Of a DNA stretch of 32,796 nucleotides, positions 26,067 through 32,796 are shown in pieces. How positions within the stretch are numbered: position 1 is the stretch's first letter; each line of letters begins with the position of its first letter. This DNA comes from Verrucomicrobiaceae bacterium. Its GTDB lineage: Bacteria; Verrucomicrobiota; Verrucomicrobiia; Verrucomicrobiales; Verrucomicrobiaceae. The stretch covers positions 1 to 32,796 of the forward strand of contig JAGKWZ010000031.1 in the NCBI GenBank assembly GCA_021151605.1, in the 5' to 3' direction. The notes beneath the pieces are model-generated. The model was not told the DNA's origin. It made no database searches and saw only the letters and a program-made list of their open reading frames with translations. The translations under genes were made by a program, and so were the position numbers.

Positions 26067-27206
26067 ATGCTTCCAGTAGCGTCCGCATTGTCGAATGAAT
26101 CCATCCGCCCCACGCGCGTGGAGGTGGACCTCGGGCAGCTCGGGCGGAATTTACAGGCGATCCGACAGCATGTCGGCGCAGCCAAAGTCATGGCCGTGGT
26201 GAAAGCGAATGCTTATGGTCATGGCTTGGTGCCCGTGGCGCTGGAGATGGTGAACGCTGGAGCCGACTCGCTCGGCGTGGCTTTGCTGGAGGAAGCCGTC
26301 ATTTTGCGAGAGGCGGGCATCACCGCCCCGATCCTGGTCTTTGGCGGCATCGCCGAGACACAGATCCCCATCTTCATTCGGAATGACCTCACCCTCACCG
26401 CGCCTTCGATTGATAAGCTGAACCTCATCGACAACGCTGCAGCTGCGATGGGTGTGACGGCGCGAGTGCATCTGAAGATCGACACCGGCATGGAGCGGCT
26501 CGGCATCCACTATTACAGCGCCGACAAACTGCTGGAAGCCAGTCTCAAAGCCCGGCATGTGCAGGTGGAGGGTATCTACTCCCACTTCGCCAACGCCGAC
26601 TCCGCTGACCTGACTCATGCACGTGAGCAGCTCTCTCGCTTCCACGAAGTGCTCAGCTTTTACGAGAAGCGTAGCCTACCCTTACCGCAGCGGCACATCG
26701 CGAACAGCGGCGCCATTTTACAGCTTCCCGAAAGCCACCTCGATCTCGTGCGCCCGGGCATCATGCTCTACGGCGTTTATCCGAGTCGCAAATGCGCATG
26801 CACCGTATCGATCCAACCTGCCCTGACCTGGAAAAGCCATGTCGCCTACTTCAAAGTGGTGCAGCCAGGCCATCCGGTCAGCTACGGCAGCACTTGGCAA
26901 AGTGATCATCCCGTGCGTGTCGTCACCGTGCCCGTGGGCTATGGCGATGGCTACTTCCGCGCCCTTTCCAATAAGGGTGAAGTGCTCATTCGCGGTCAGC
27001 GGCATCCCATCGCCGGTCGTGTGTGCATGGATCAAATCATGGTGAACCTCGACTGGGGAACGGCTTACTATCGCGATGAGGTCGTCCTGCTCGGCAAGCA
27101 AGGCGGGGCAGAAATCAGTGCCGATGACCTCGCCGACTGGGCCGGAACGATCTCCTACGAAGTGCTCACGAACATCAATTCGCGAGTGCCCAGGGTCTAT
27201 GTTTGA
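26067..27206 (+). CDS. alr: Alanine racemase
   Basis: The 379-residue PLP enzyme interconverts L- and D-alanine for peptidoglycan. The PLP lysine is Lys46 in VVKANAYGHG. IDTGMERLG near 139-147 and YSHFANAD near 171-178 are core barrel motifs. ANSGAIL near 212, RPGIMLYG near 228, and the catalytic Tyr in VSYGSTW near 272 follow. VPVGYGDGYFR near 290 and GRVCMDQ near 317 complete the C-terminal domain. The length is standard. It ends the dapB-HAD-alr group. The inserted ATPase unit begins about 30 bp after its stop. Confidence 0.97.
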   Translation: MLPVASALSNESIRPTRVEVDLGQLGRNLQAIRQHVGAAKVMAVVKANAYGHGLVPVALEMVNAGADSLGVALLEEAVILREAGITAPILVFGGIAETQIPIFIRNDLTLTAPSIDKLNLIDNAAAAMGVTARVHLKIDTGMERLGIHYYSADKLLEASLKARHVQVEGIYSHFANADSADLTHAREQLSRFHEVLSFYEKRSLPLPQRHIANSGAILQLPESHLDLVRPGIMLYGVYPSRKCACTVSIQPALTWKSHVAYFKVVQPGHPVSYGSTWQSDHPVRVVTVPVGYGDGYFRALSNKGEVLIRGQRHPIAGRVCMDQIMVNLDWGTAYYRDEVVLLGKQGGAEISADDLADWAGTISYEVLTNINSRVPRVYV

Positions 27207-27236
27207 CCTGAAACCAACCCTCTGAGGTAGAAACGT

Positions 27237-27285
27237 TTTTCTTCCTATAACGCAAAATAAACACGTTATAGGAAGAAAATCATCC
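27237..27285. repeat. Palindromic flanking repeat, stop-codon side of the ATPase gene
   Basis: This is copy 1 of a 49-bp direct repeat. Arms TTTTCTTCCTATAACG (27237-27252) and its exact complement (27264-27279) form a 16-bp hairpin around an 11-nt A/C-rich centre, followed by TCATCC. The last TCATCC encodes, on the minus strand, the final Gly and the TGA stop of the ATPase gene. It matches copy 2 at 45 of 49 positions; three of the four differences are in the centre, so both arms are conserved exactly. Confidence 0.9.
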
Positions 27286-28686
27286 GAGTATCTCTGAAGC
27301 TTGAATGATGCGGTGGAAGTAGCCAGAGGCTGGAATTTCCTTGGAAACAGGCCCATCCACAACCAGCACAGGCTGCACGGTCCGCCGTGGGTAGGCCGCA
27401 CGCAGCGCCTCCGCCTTCCGCTCCACCTCGACAATGACAGCTTTACCCAGCGGCGCGGTTTGGCGCTTCATCTCGCACAGCGTGATCACTCCATCCGCAC
27501 GATCATAGGCGAGGTCGATCTGCACACCCGTCAGCCCTTTGCGTGGTGACCTGAACCACGGCCCGGCTTCATAGTCGATGGCATCAAACTTGAGCAGACG
27601 CGCCAGCAGTGCCTGATGGCGTAGGCACACCAGCTCAAAGGCGCGCCCCATCCATGAGCGGAAGGCTCCGCTCTGTCGCAGGGTGATGAACATGTCCTTT
27701 TTCCCGCCTGTGCGGATCTGCTTCAGCCGAGTGCGCAGGAAGGCGTGATAAAAACTCATCCATGGATCACTCAGGTAGTAGCGGATGAGGCGGGACTCGC
27801 TGCCTTTGTCAAAAGGGCTGTGAGAGGAGATGAAGCCCGCCGCCTCCAGGTCATGCAGCCGCTGACTGAGCATCCCGCCTTCAGCTATCTCCGCCTCGGC
27901 AGCCAGCTCGCGACGATTCAGACCATAGGGCGAATCTGCCAGCGTGCGGACGAGGCGCGGGTACTCGGCATTGCGCCCAAAATGGCTCACGAAGATGCGA
28001 TCATACTCCTCCACGAAGTAGCCATCCGCACGGAAGGCCTCCTTCTCCATGCCGAGCACCACCGACGGCGCGGCTGCGAGCAGCTCCAGATACTTTGGCA
28101 CTCCACCCGTGTAGCATTGTGCATCCAGCACTTCCTGAAACCCACGTCCCCGCAGCAGCCGAGCTGTTTCATGAAGCTGGAAGCCTTGCAGATGAATCAC
28201 GAGGTCCGTGCGGCCATAAAAGGCACTGGAGCGGATGACCTTCGTCGTCATGAAGGAGGCAATCGAGCCGCACAGGATCAGGCTGCGACCTGGAGCACGT
28301 GAGAGATACTGCTCCCAGGCCATCTTTAGCGTCGACACCAGCTCCTGTCGGTAGTTCGCCAGCCACTGAAACTCATCCAGCACGATGGCCATGGGCCGCT
28401 TTCCCAAAGCCGTGTCCAAAGCCATCAGAGCCTCATGCCAGGAGGTCGCGGGGGGCAGTTGCCGACGAAGCTGGCGCGATGCCTGAGCCAGGAAACTCTG
28501 AATCTGGGCCTGAGTGGGCTGATTCTCCAGTCCCTCGATGAAAAGTACAGGCTCACGCCCTACTGCCTGACGAATGAGCGAGGTCTTGCCGATGCGCCGA
28601 CGTCCGTAAATCACGGCAAGCCGCGGCTCACGAGCCTGGATGGCCGTGCGTAGCGCCTGCAATTCTTCGTCGCGTCCGATGAACAT
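27280..28686 (-). CDS. Archaeal-type AAA ATPase with PD-(D/E)XK-like C-terminus (DUF234-type)
   Basis: The start at 28686 (MFIGRDEELQALR) matches the family and has AGGAAG six bases upstream, giving 468 residues. Walker A GRRRIGKTS lies at 28-36 and Walker B IVLDEFQWL at 101-109 (Asp104, Glu105). A sensor-like LILCGS follows near 145. A winged-helix segment (RRELAAEAEIAEGG, then LHDLEAAGFI) lies at about 265-300. The C-terminus has FELVCLRHQ near 347, then QIDLAYDRADGVITLCEMK near 391-407, whose Asp and Glu-x-Lys fit a PD-(D/E)XK nuclease core. This architecture (Arch_ATPase plus DUF234) is a STAND-like/AAA family often present in many copies per genome and of unknown role. The gene is bracketed exactly by two near-identical palindromic repeats, is antisense to its neighbours and interrupts the alr-priA gap. 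It looks like an inserted unit. Confidence 0.88.
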   Translation of the reverse strand: MFIGRDEELQALRTAIQAREPRLAVIYGRRRIGKTSLIRQAVGREPVLFIEGLENQPTQAQIQSFLAQASRQLRRQLPPATSWHEALMALDTALGKRPMAIVLDEFQWLANYRQELVSTLKMAWEQYLSRAPGRSLILCGSIASFMTTKVIRSSAFYGRTDLVIHLQGFQLHETARLLRGRGFQEVLDAQCYTGGVPKYLELLAAAPSVVLGMEKEAFRADGYFVEEYDRIFVSHFGRNAEYPRLVRTLADSPYGLNRRELAAEAEIAEGGMLSQRLHDLEAAGFISSHSPFDKGSESRLIRYYLSDPWMSFYHAFLRTRLKQIRTGGKKDMFITLRQSGAFRSWMGRAFELVCLRHQALLARLLKFDAIDYEAGPWFRSPRKGLTGVQIDLAYDRADGVITLCEMKRQTAPLGKAVIVEVERKAEALRAAYPRRTVQPVLVVDGPVSKEIPASGYFHRIIQASEILG

Positions 28687-28737
28687 GATTTTCTTCCTAT
28701 AACGCGAAATAATTACGTTATAGGAAGAAAATCGTCC
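28687..28737. repeat. Palindromic flanking repeat, start-codon side of the ATPase gene
   Basis: This is copy 2 of the 49-bp direct repeat (28689-28737), with the palindrome extended to 18 bp: arms 28687-28704 and 28716-28733, 11-nt centre 28705-28715. It lies directly before the ATG at 28686. On the minus-strand transcript the arm next to the gene contains AGGAAG, the Shine-Dalgarno of the ATPase gene, so the hairpin would bury the ribosome binding site. It may also carry the promoter, because it supplies the only AT-rich sequence upstream. Confidence 0.9.
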
Positions 28738-28835
28738 ACGGCTATTTCTTGCCATCGCGGACTTTTTGAGATGAACTTCATGCCGTGATTCGACAGGCCG
28801 GATGAACTCGGCTATGCACAGAAACCCTTCCCGCG

Positions 28836-31151
28836 ATGCCGACGGCCCAACTCAGCCTTTTTGCCAGCGATGCTCCTGCTCAGGAGCAGGCGGACGTGCA
28901 TGGCGCGGCGCCGGGAGTCGCGCGTGTGCAGCTTGAGGGCTCGGCAGCTCTGGAGCTGGACTATGCCATTCCGGAAAAGCTCGCGGCACGCATCGGTGTC
29001 GGCACACGGGTGATGGTGCCTTTGCAGAATCAAAAAGTGCCGGCGGTGGTGATTGAGTTGCTGGCGACTTCGGAGCATCGCGGCAGGCTCAAGGAGGTTT
29101 CCAGCATCGTGGGATCTCGGCCCATGTTCACGCCGGGCCTGTTAAAGCTCGCGGAGTGGGTGGCGGAGTATTACATCGTGCCGGTGCATCGCGTGCTGCG
29201 CGCCATGCTGCCGCAGGCGGTGCGGGACAAGCCGGAAACGTTTCTGACGGACAGCCATCTCAAGCTGACCAAGGAGCCGCCGCCCGATGTGCTCGATAAA
29301 TTGCACACGCGTGCACCGATGCAGGCTCGTGTGATCGAAGAACTGCGCCGCCGTGGTGGCGAGGCGGCCTTGAGTGATCTCCGTCGCGATCTGCCGAGCG
29401 CGACCACCGTCGTGAAGGCGCTCATGAAACATGGCTGGATCACCCGCAGCGAGGTGCGCGTGGAGCGTGATCCTTTTCAAACGGAGGAGTTCCTACCATC
29501 GCAGCCGCTCACCTTCACCGAGGAGCAAAAGGCCACCTATGATGAGGTGATGAAGGCCATCGAAAAGCCCGGCGAGGCAAAGCCGATCTTGCTTCATGGC
29601 GTCACGGGCAGTGGCAAGACGGAGGTGTATCTGCAGGCCATCGCGGAGGTGTTGAAGGCGGGTAAAACGGCGCTCGTGCTTGTGCCGGAGATCAGCCTCA
29701 CACCGCAGACCATCGAACGCTTCAAAGCGCGCTTTTCAGAAAAGAAAGATGCCATTGCCGTGCTGCACAGCCACCTCAGCGATGGTGAGCGGCACGATGA
29801 ATGGTTCAAGGTGCAGGAAGGTAGGGCTGACATCGTCATCGGTGCCCGCAGTGCCATCTTTGCACCACTGGAGAAACTGGGTTTGATCATCGTGGATGAG
29901 GAGCATGAGCCCAGCTACAAGCAGGAGGAGTCGCCCCGCTACCACGCACGTGATCTCGCGGTGCTGCGAGGGCGTATTGAACGCTGTGCCGTGCTGCTCG
30001 GCTCCGCCACGCCGAGTTTGGAGTCGTTTCAAAACGCGCTCACCGGCAAGTACGAGCTGCTGCGGATGACCAAGCGCACAGATGGCAAATCCATGCCACT
30101 CATCCGCATCATCGACATGCGGCTGCAACGCCGCAAAGGCACGGGCACGAGCTTTGGCAATGCCACGATCCTTTCCGAACGACTACGCGCTGCCATCACC
30201 ACGCGGCTGGAGCAGAAAGAGCAAACCATCCTCTTCCTGAACCGGCGCGGCTTTCATACCACGCTCGACTGCGCCGCGTGCGGTGAAGTGGTGCATTGCC
30301 AGGACTGCGCCATCCCGATGACGCTGCACAAGGCGGACAACCGCCTCGTCTGCCACATCTGCGGCTCACGGCGAGTGCCGCCCACGAAGTGCCCGAGCTG
30401 CAAAGAGCCCGGTTTAAAATATGGCGGCTTCGGCACCGAGCGTGTCGAGCAGGCCGTGCGTGAAGTTTTCCCGCAGGCTCGCATGGCCCGTGTGGACACG
30501 GACACGATGCAGCGGAAAAACCAACTGCGCGATACGCTCAAAGACTTCCGTGCGCAGAAGCTCGACATCCTCATCGGCACGCAGATGATCGCCAAGGGGC
30601 TCGACTTCCCGAACGTGACGCTCGTGGGCGTGCTGAATGCCGACACCGCGCTCAACATCCCCGACTTCCGCGCGGCTGAACGCACGCTGCAATTGCTCAT
30701 TCAGGTGGCTGGACGTGCTGGACGTGGTGAACTGAAGGGTGAAGTCTTTGTGCAAACGCACGCACCGCACAGTCCGGCGATCCAGTTCGCGCGGCACAAT
30801 AACTTCGAAGGCTTTGCCGATCAGGAGCTGGAGCATCGGAAGGCTTTTCACTATCCACCTTACAGCCACATGGTGCTTGTCAGCAGCCGTGGCAAACATG
30901 AGGCGCAGGCTGAGTTCACGCTGCAAACGCTGCATAAACGTCTGCTGCAAGGCTTGCCCGAAGGCACGACGATGGGCGAACCAACTCCTTCATCTCTTGC
31001 GAAGGCACACGGGCAGTTTCGCTTCCAACTCCTGCTACGCACAGACCGTATCCGCACCTTGGCTCGGCACATCCAGACCGTGATGGATACGCTCTCTCCG
31101 CCACCGGACATCCTCGTCATGTGGGATGTCGATCCGGTGAGCCTGACGTGA
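28836..31151 (+). CDS. priA: Primosomal replication restart helicase PriA
   Basis: The 771-residue protein is PriA, the 3'-5' helicase that reloads the replisome at stalled forks. The N-terminal 3'-DNA-binding domain includes PLQNQKVPAVV near 60-71 and LAEWVAEYYIVPV near 105-118. Walker A GVTGSGKT is at 255-262, the DEEH box at 354-357, and a GSATPSLES motif follows near 388. Eight cysteines between about 479 and 530 (four C-x2-C pairs) form the two zinc sites. IGTQMIAKGLDFPNVTLVG near 583-601 and QVAGRAGRG near 625 are motifs V and VI. Its N-terminus carries about 25 extra residues compared with typical PriA. It lies 98 bp beyond the repeat-bounded ATPase unit. Confidence 0.97.
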   Translation: MPTAQLSLFASDAPAQEQADVHGAAPGVARVQLEGSAALELDYAIPEKLAARIGVGTRVMVPLQNQKVPAVVIELLATSEHRGRLKEVSSIVGSRPMFTPGLLKLAEWVAEYYIVPVHRVLRAMLPQAVRDKPETFLTDSHLKLTKEPPPDVLDKLHTRAPMQARVIEELRRRGGEAALSDLRRDLPSATTVVKALMKHGWITRSEVRVERDPFQTEEFLPSQPLTFTEEQKATYDEVMKAIEKPGEAKPILLHGVTGSGKTEVYLQAIAEVLKAGKTALVLVPEISLTPQTIERFKARFSEKKDAIAVLHSHLSDGERHDEWFKVQEGRADIVIGARSAIFAPLEKLGLIIVDEEHEPSYKQEESPRYHARDLAVLRGRIERCAVLLGSATPSLESFQNALTGKYELLRMTKRTDGKSMPLIRIIDMRLQRRKGTGTSFGNATILSERLRAAITTRLEQKEQTILFLNRRGFHTTLDCAACGEVVHCQDCAIPMTLHKADNRLVCHICGSRRVPPTKCPSCKEPGLKYGGFGTERVEQAVREVFPQARMARVDTDTMQRKNQLRDTLKDFRAQKLDILIGTQMIAKGLDFPNVTLVGVLNADTALNIPDFRAAERTLQLLIQVAGRAGRGELKGEVFVQTHAPHSPAIQFARHNNFEGFADQELEHRKAFHYPPYSHMVLVSSRGKHEAQAEFTLQTLHKRLLQGLPEGTTMGEPTPSSLAKAHGQFRFQLLLRTDRIRTLARHIQTVMDTLSPPPDILVMWDVDPVSLT

Positions 31152-31196
31152 AGGTTCGTCTTGCATCGCGACGCGGGTTCCGCTTTCACTCGCTGC

Positions 31197-32282
31197 ATGG
31201 ATACCGACCTGCCCGATCTCATCACGCTTACGCAACTTCGTCAGATCGCGAGTCCGATGCCGCAGCCTTACCGCGTGCATGTGCAGGTGGACAGCCGCAC
31301 GGAAAAGCTCACCTCCACGGGCAGTCCATTCCTTGAGGTAAAGCTCGCCGATGGGGGTGACTCGCTCGTGTGGCGGCTCTTTGACAGCAATCCGATATTC
31401 AATGAAGCGCGCTCACTGACTCGTGGGGCCTCCATCGAGATCATGGCGCAATGGGTGGACACGGGGAAGTATGGCATCGAGCCACGTCATCCGCAGATGC
31501 GTGTGCTGACGGATGAGGAAAAGCAGGCTCTCATCGGCGGCGACCCCGAGCTGCTCGCGCGGCAGCGGGTCGATTACGCGGACATCGAGAGTTTCGTGGC
31601 AGCGATCCGTGATCCACGGCTTCGTGGTGTTTGCAGTCTGTTTCTGGAGAGACACGGCGAGCGCTTCAAGCGCACGGCGGCGGCGCGGGAAAACCATCAT
31701 GCTCGGCGTGGAGGGCTGGTGGAGCATGTGGCGCAGATGATGCGTTGCGCGGTGGCCATCGTGGGGGCGTATCCGCATTTGAATCGTGATTTGATCGTCG
31801 CGGGCGTGCTCTTCCACGACTGCGGGAAGCTTTGGGAGAACTCGTATCCTGAAAACAGCTTCGCCATGCCGCACCATCTTCATGGCGAGATGCTCGGGCA
31901 CATCACGCTCGGTCTGGAACTCGTGAACAAACTCTGGCGCGATCTGATGGAGCGACCCGAATCGGCGGAATGGGCGACGATGGAGCCAGCGGGAGAACAT
32001 GTGCGTCTGCACTTGCTGCACCTCATCGCCTCCCATCATGGCGAGCTGCAATACGGCTCGCCAGTGCTGCCGAAGACGCCGGAGGCCATCGCGCTGCATC
32101 ACGTCGATAACATCGACGCAAAGCTGGAGATGCTGCGCCGTGGCTATCAGAACTCAAAGGAACTCGCGCCTGGCATCTTCGAGCGCTTCCGGCCATGGCC
32201 GGTGAACATCATTGCGCCGCTGGCATCGGTTCCGGAGCCTGTTGTTCCGGTGGTGGAGGATGAGGCGCTGGCGCTCGAATAG
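31197..32282 (+). CDS. OB-fold plus HD-domain protein, YhaM-like 3'-5' exonuclease
   Basis: I take the ATG at 31197 (MDTDLPDLITLTQLR), 361 residues. A TTG at 31161 with AAGG upstream is possible and would add 12 residues. Residues 10-100 form an OB-fold-like segment (YRVHVQVDSRTEKLTSTGSP, then WRLFDS). Residues about 120-320 form an HD domain: the first His in GGLVEHVAQMMR near 177, FHDCGK near 206-211 as the HD pair, PHHLHGEMLGH near 222, and a late ASHHGELQYGSP near 278. This order matches YhaM/CBF1-type 3'-5' exonucleases acting on RNA or single-stranded DNA. The activity is inferred from the architecture. It follows priA by 45 bp, so both may be transcribed together. Confidence 0.8.
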   Translation: MDTDLPDLITLTQLRQIASPMPQPYRVHVQVDSRTEKLTSTGSPFLEVKLADGGDSLVWRLFDSNPIFNEARSLTRGASIEIMAQWVDTGKYGIEPRHPQMRVLTDEEKQALIGGDPELLARQRVDYADIESFVAAIRDPRLRGVCSLFLERHGERFKRTAAARENHHARRGGLVEHVAQMMRCAVAIVGAYPHLNRDLIVAGVLFHDCGKLWENSYPENSFAMPHHLHGEMLGHITLGLELVNKLWRDLMERPESAEWATMEPAGEHVRLHLLHLIASHHGELQYGSPVLPKTPEAIALHHVDNIDAKLEMLRRGYQNSKELAPGIFERFRPWPVNIIAPLASVPEPVVPVVEDEALALE

Positions 32283-32288
32283 CGTGGG

Positions 32289-32796
32289 CTATTCCGCGAA
32301 AGCTTCGCTGACTACTTCGCCATCGAAGGACTCTGGCTGGGGCACGCCGAGCAGCCAGAGGACGGTGGCGGCGGTGTCGTAGGTCATGACGGATTTTTTG
32401 CCGATGGCGCGTCCTTTGGTCACGCCCTTGCCCCAGGCGATCCAGGGGATGTGGATGTCTTCGGGGATGGGGTTGAAGTGGTTCTTCTCCTTGCCGCCGT
32501 GGTCGGCGGTGAGGATGACGGTGCTGCTGGCGGTCAGGCCGGCTTTTTCGATGGCGTCGAGCACTTGGCCGAGGGCCTGATCGCAGACTTTGAAGGCCTC
32601 AAGCTGCTCGGGGGAGCCCCAGCCGTTTTTGTGGCCGGCGCTGTCGGCATCGGGGAAGTGGATGAAGCAGAGCGTGGGCTTCTTTTCGAGGATGTAAGGC
32701 ACGACCTGGGCCACGACCTGCTGGGCGGGCACGAGCTTCTTTTCTTCACTGGCGGGGATGGGCTTCTCGTCATAGACGCCGCCGCAGTCGAAGACA
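32289..32796 (-). CDS. Alkaline phosphatase superfamily protein (nucleotide pyrophosphatase/sulfatase-like), N-terminus outside the window
   Basis: The frame is open to the right edge, so only about the last 169 residues are visible and the ATG at 32732 is internal. FIHFPDADSAGHKNGWGSP (a D-x-D-x-x-G-H metal site) and ILTADHGGKEKNHF (an A-D-H-G metal site) are hallmarks of the alkaline phosphatase fold, as in type I phosphodiesterases and phosphoglycerate-mutase-like enzymes. PWIAWGKGVTKG and YDTAATVLWLLGVPQPES are typical C-terminal elements. The substrate and cell location cannot be judged without the N-terminus. It converges on the HD-protein gene with only 6 bp between stops, and I see no terminator there. 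Confidence 0.88.
   Translation of the reverse strand, partial: VFDCGGVYDEKPIPASEEKKLVPAQQVVAQVVPYILEKKPTLCFIHFPDADSAGHKNGWGSPEQLEAFKVCDQALGQVLDAIEKAGLTASSTVILTADHGGKEKNHFNPIPEDIHIPWIAWGKGVTKGRAIGKKSVMTYDTAATVLWLLGVPQPESFDGEVVSEAFAE

Noticed and set aside
27237..27279. Palindrome after alr as an ordinary intrinsic terminator
   Set aside because: No T-run follows the stem in the alr direction, and a near-identical copy lies at the other end of the ATPase gene, so termination does not explain the pair.
27237..28737. Two-copy palindromic repeat as a CRISPR array
   Set aside because: The copies are separated by a whole 1.4-kb gene, not by short spacers, and no cas gene is present.

Overview
The window looks like a piece of a Verrucomicrobia chromosome, probably a Prosthecobacter/Verrucomicrobium-type member of the Planctomycetes-Verrucomicrobia-Chlamydiae (PVC) superphylum. 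This is an inference. It rests on the GC-rich, GC3-rich coding sequence, a ThuA/propeller/cytochrome c fusion protein, a paired DUF1549/DUF1553 cytochrome protein and DUF1501 protein, a DUF3604 protein, Tat-exported sugar isomerase-like proteins, and the scarcity of clear Shine-Dalgarno sequences. There is no rRNA, tRNA or CRISPR array that I can see.

Layout. 1-4872 (+): two secreted proteins, a large beta-rich surface protein cut by the window edge and a DUF3604 protein. They are separated by a strong shared terminator (4892-4938) from a convergent 1384-residue ThuA/SGNH-like/beta-propeller/cytochrome c protein (4967-9121, -). Divergent from it is a secreted Arg/Pro/Gly-rich low-complexity protein (9274-10044, +). 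From about 10045 to 11640 lies a decayed, partly AT-richer patch. It holds an EF-G (fusA-like) remnant whose second part is inverted relative to the first, and a small minus-strand gene broken by frameshifts. An MBL-fold lipoprotein (11638-12630, +) follows. Next come six minus-strand genes: DUF1549/1553, DUF1501, a GT39-like membrane glycosyltransferase, DUF3467, a Tat-exported TIM-barrel protein and bioD.

21120-27206 (+) is a housekeeping run: queF-queC (queuosine precursor), a DinG/XPD-like helicase, dapB, an HAD phosphatase and alr (diaminopimelate and D-alanine supply for peptidoglycan). Then priA, an OB-fold/HD nuclease-like protein and a convergent, truncated alkaline-phosphatase-superfamily gene.

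The most unusual structure sits between alr and priA. A minus-strand AAA-type ATPase with a PD-(D/E)XK-like C-terminus is bracketed exactly, at its start and stop codons, by two 49-bp direct repeats that match at 45 positions. Each repeat is itself a perfect 16-18 bp palindrome with an 11-nt centre. The repeat at the start codon also carries the gene's Shine-Dalgarno sequence inside the hairpin stem. It looks like a transposase-free, single-gene mobile cassette and is the best candidate here for an undescribed system.
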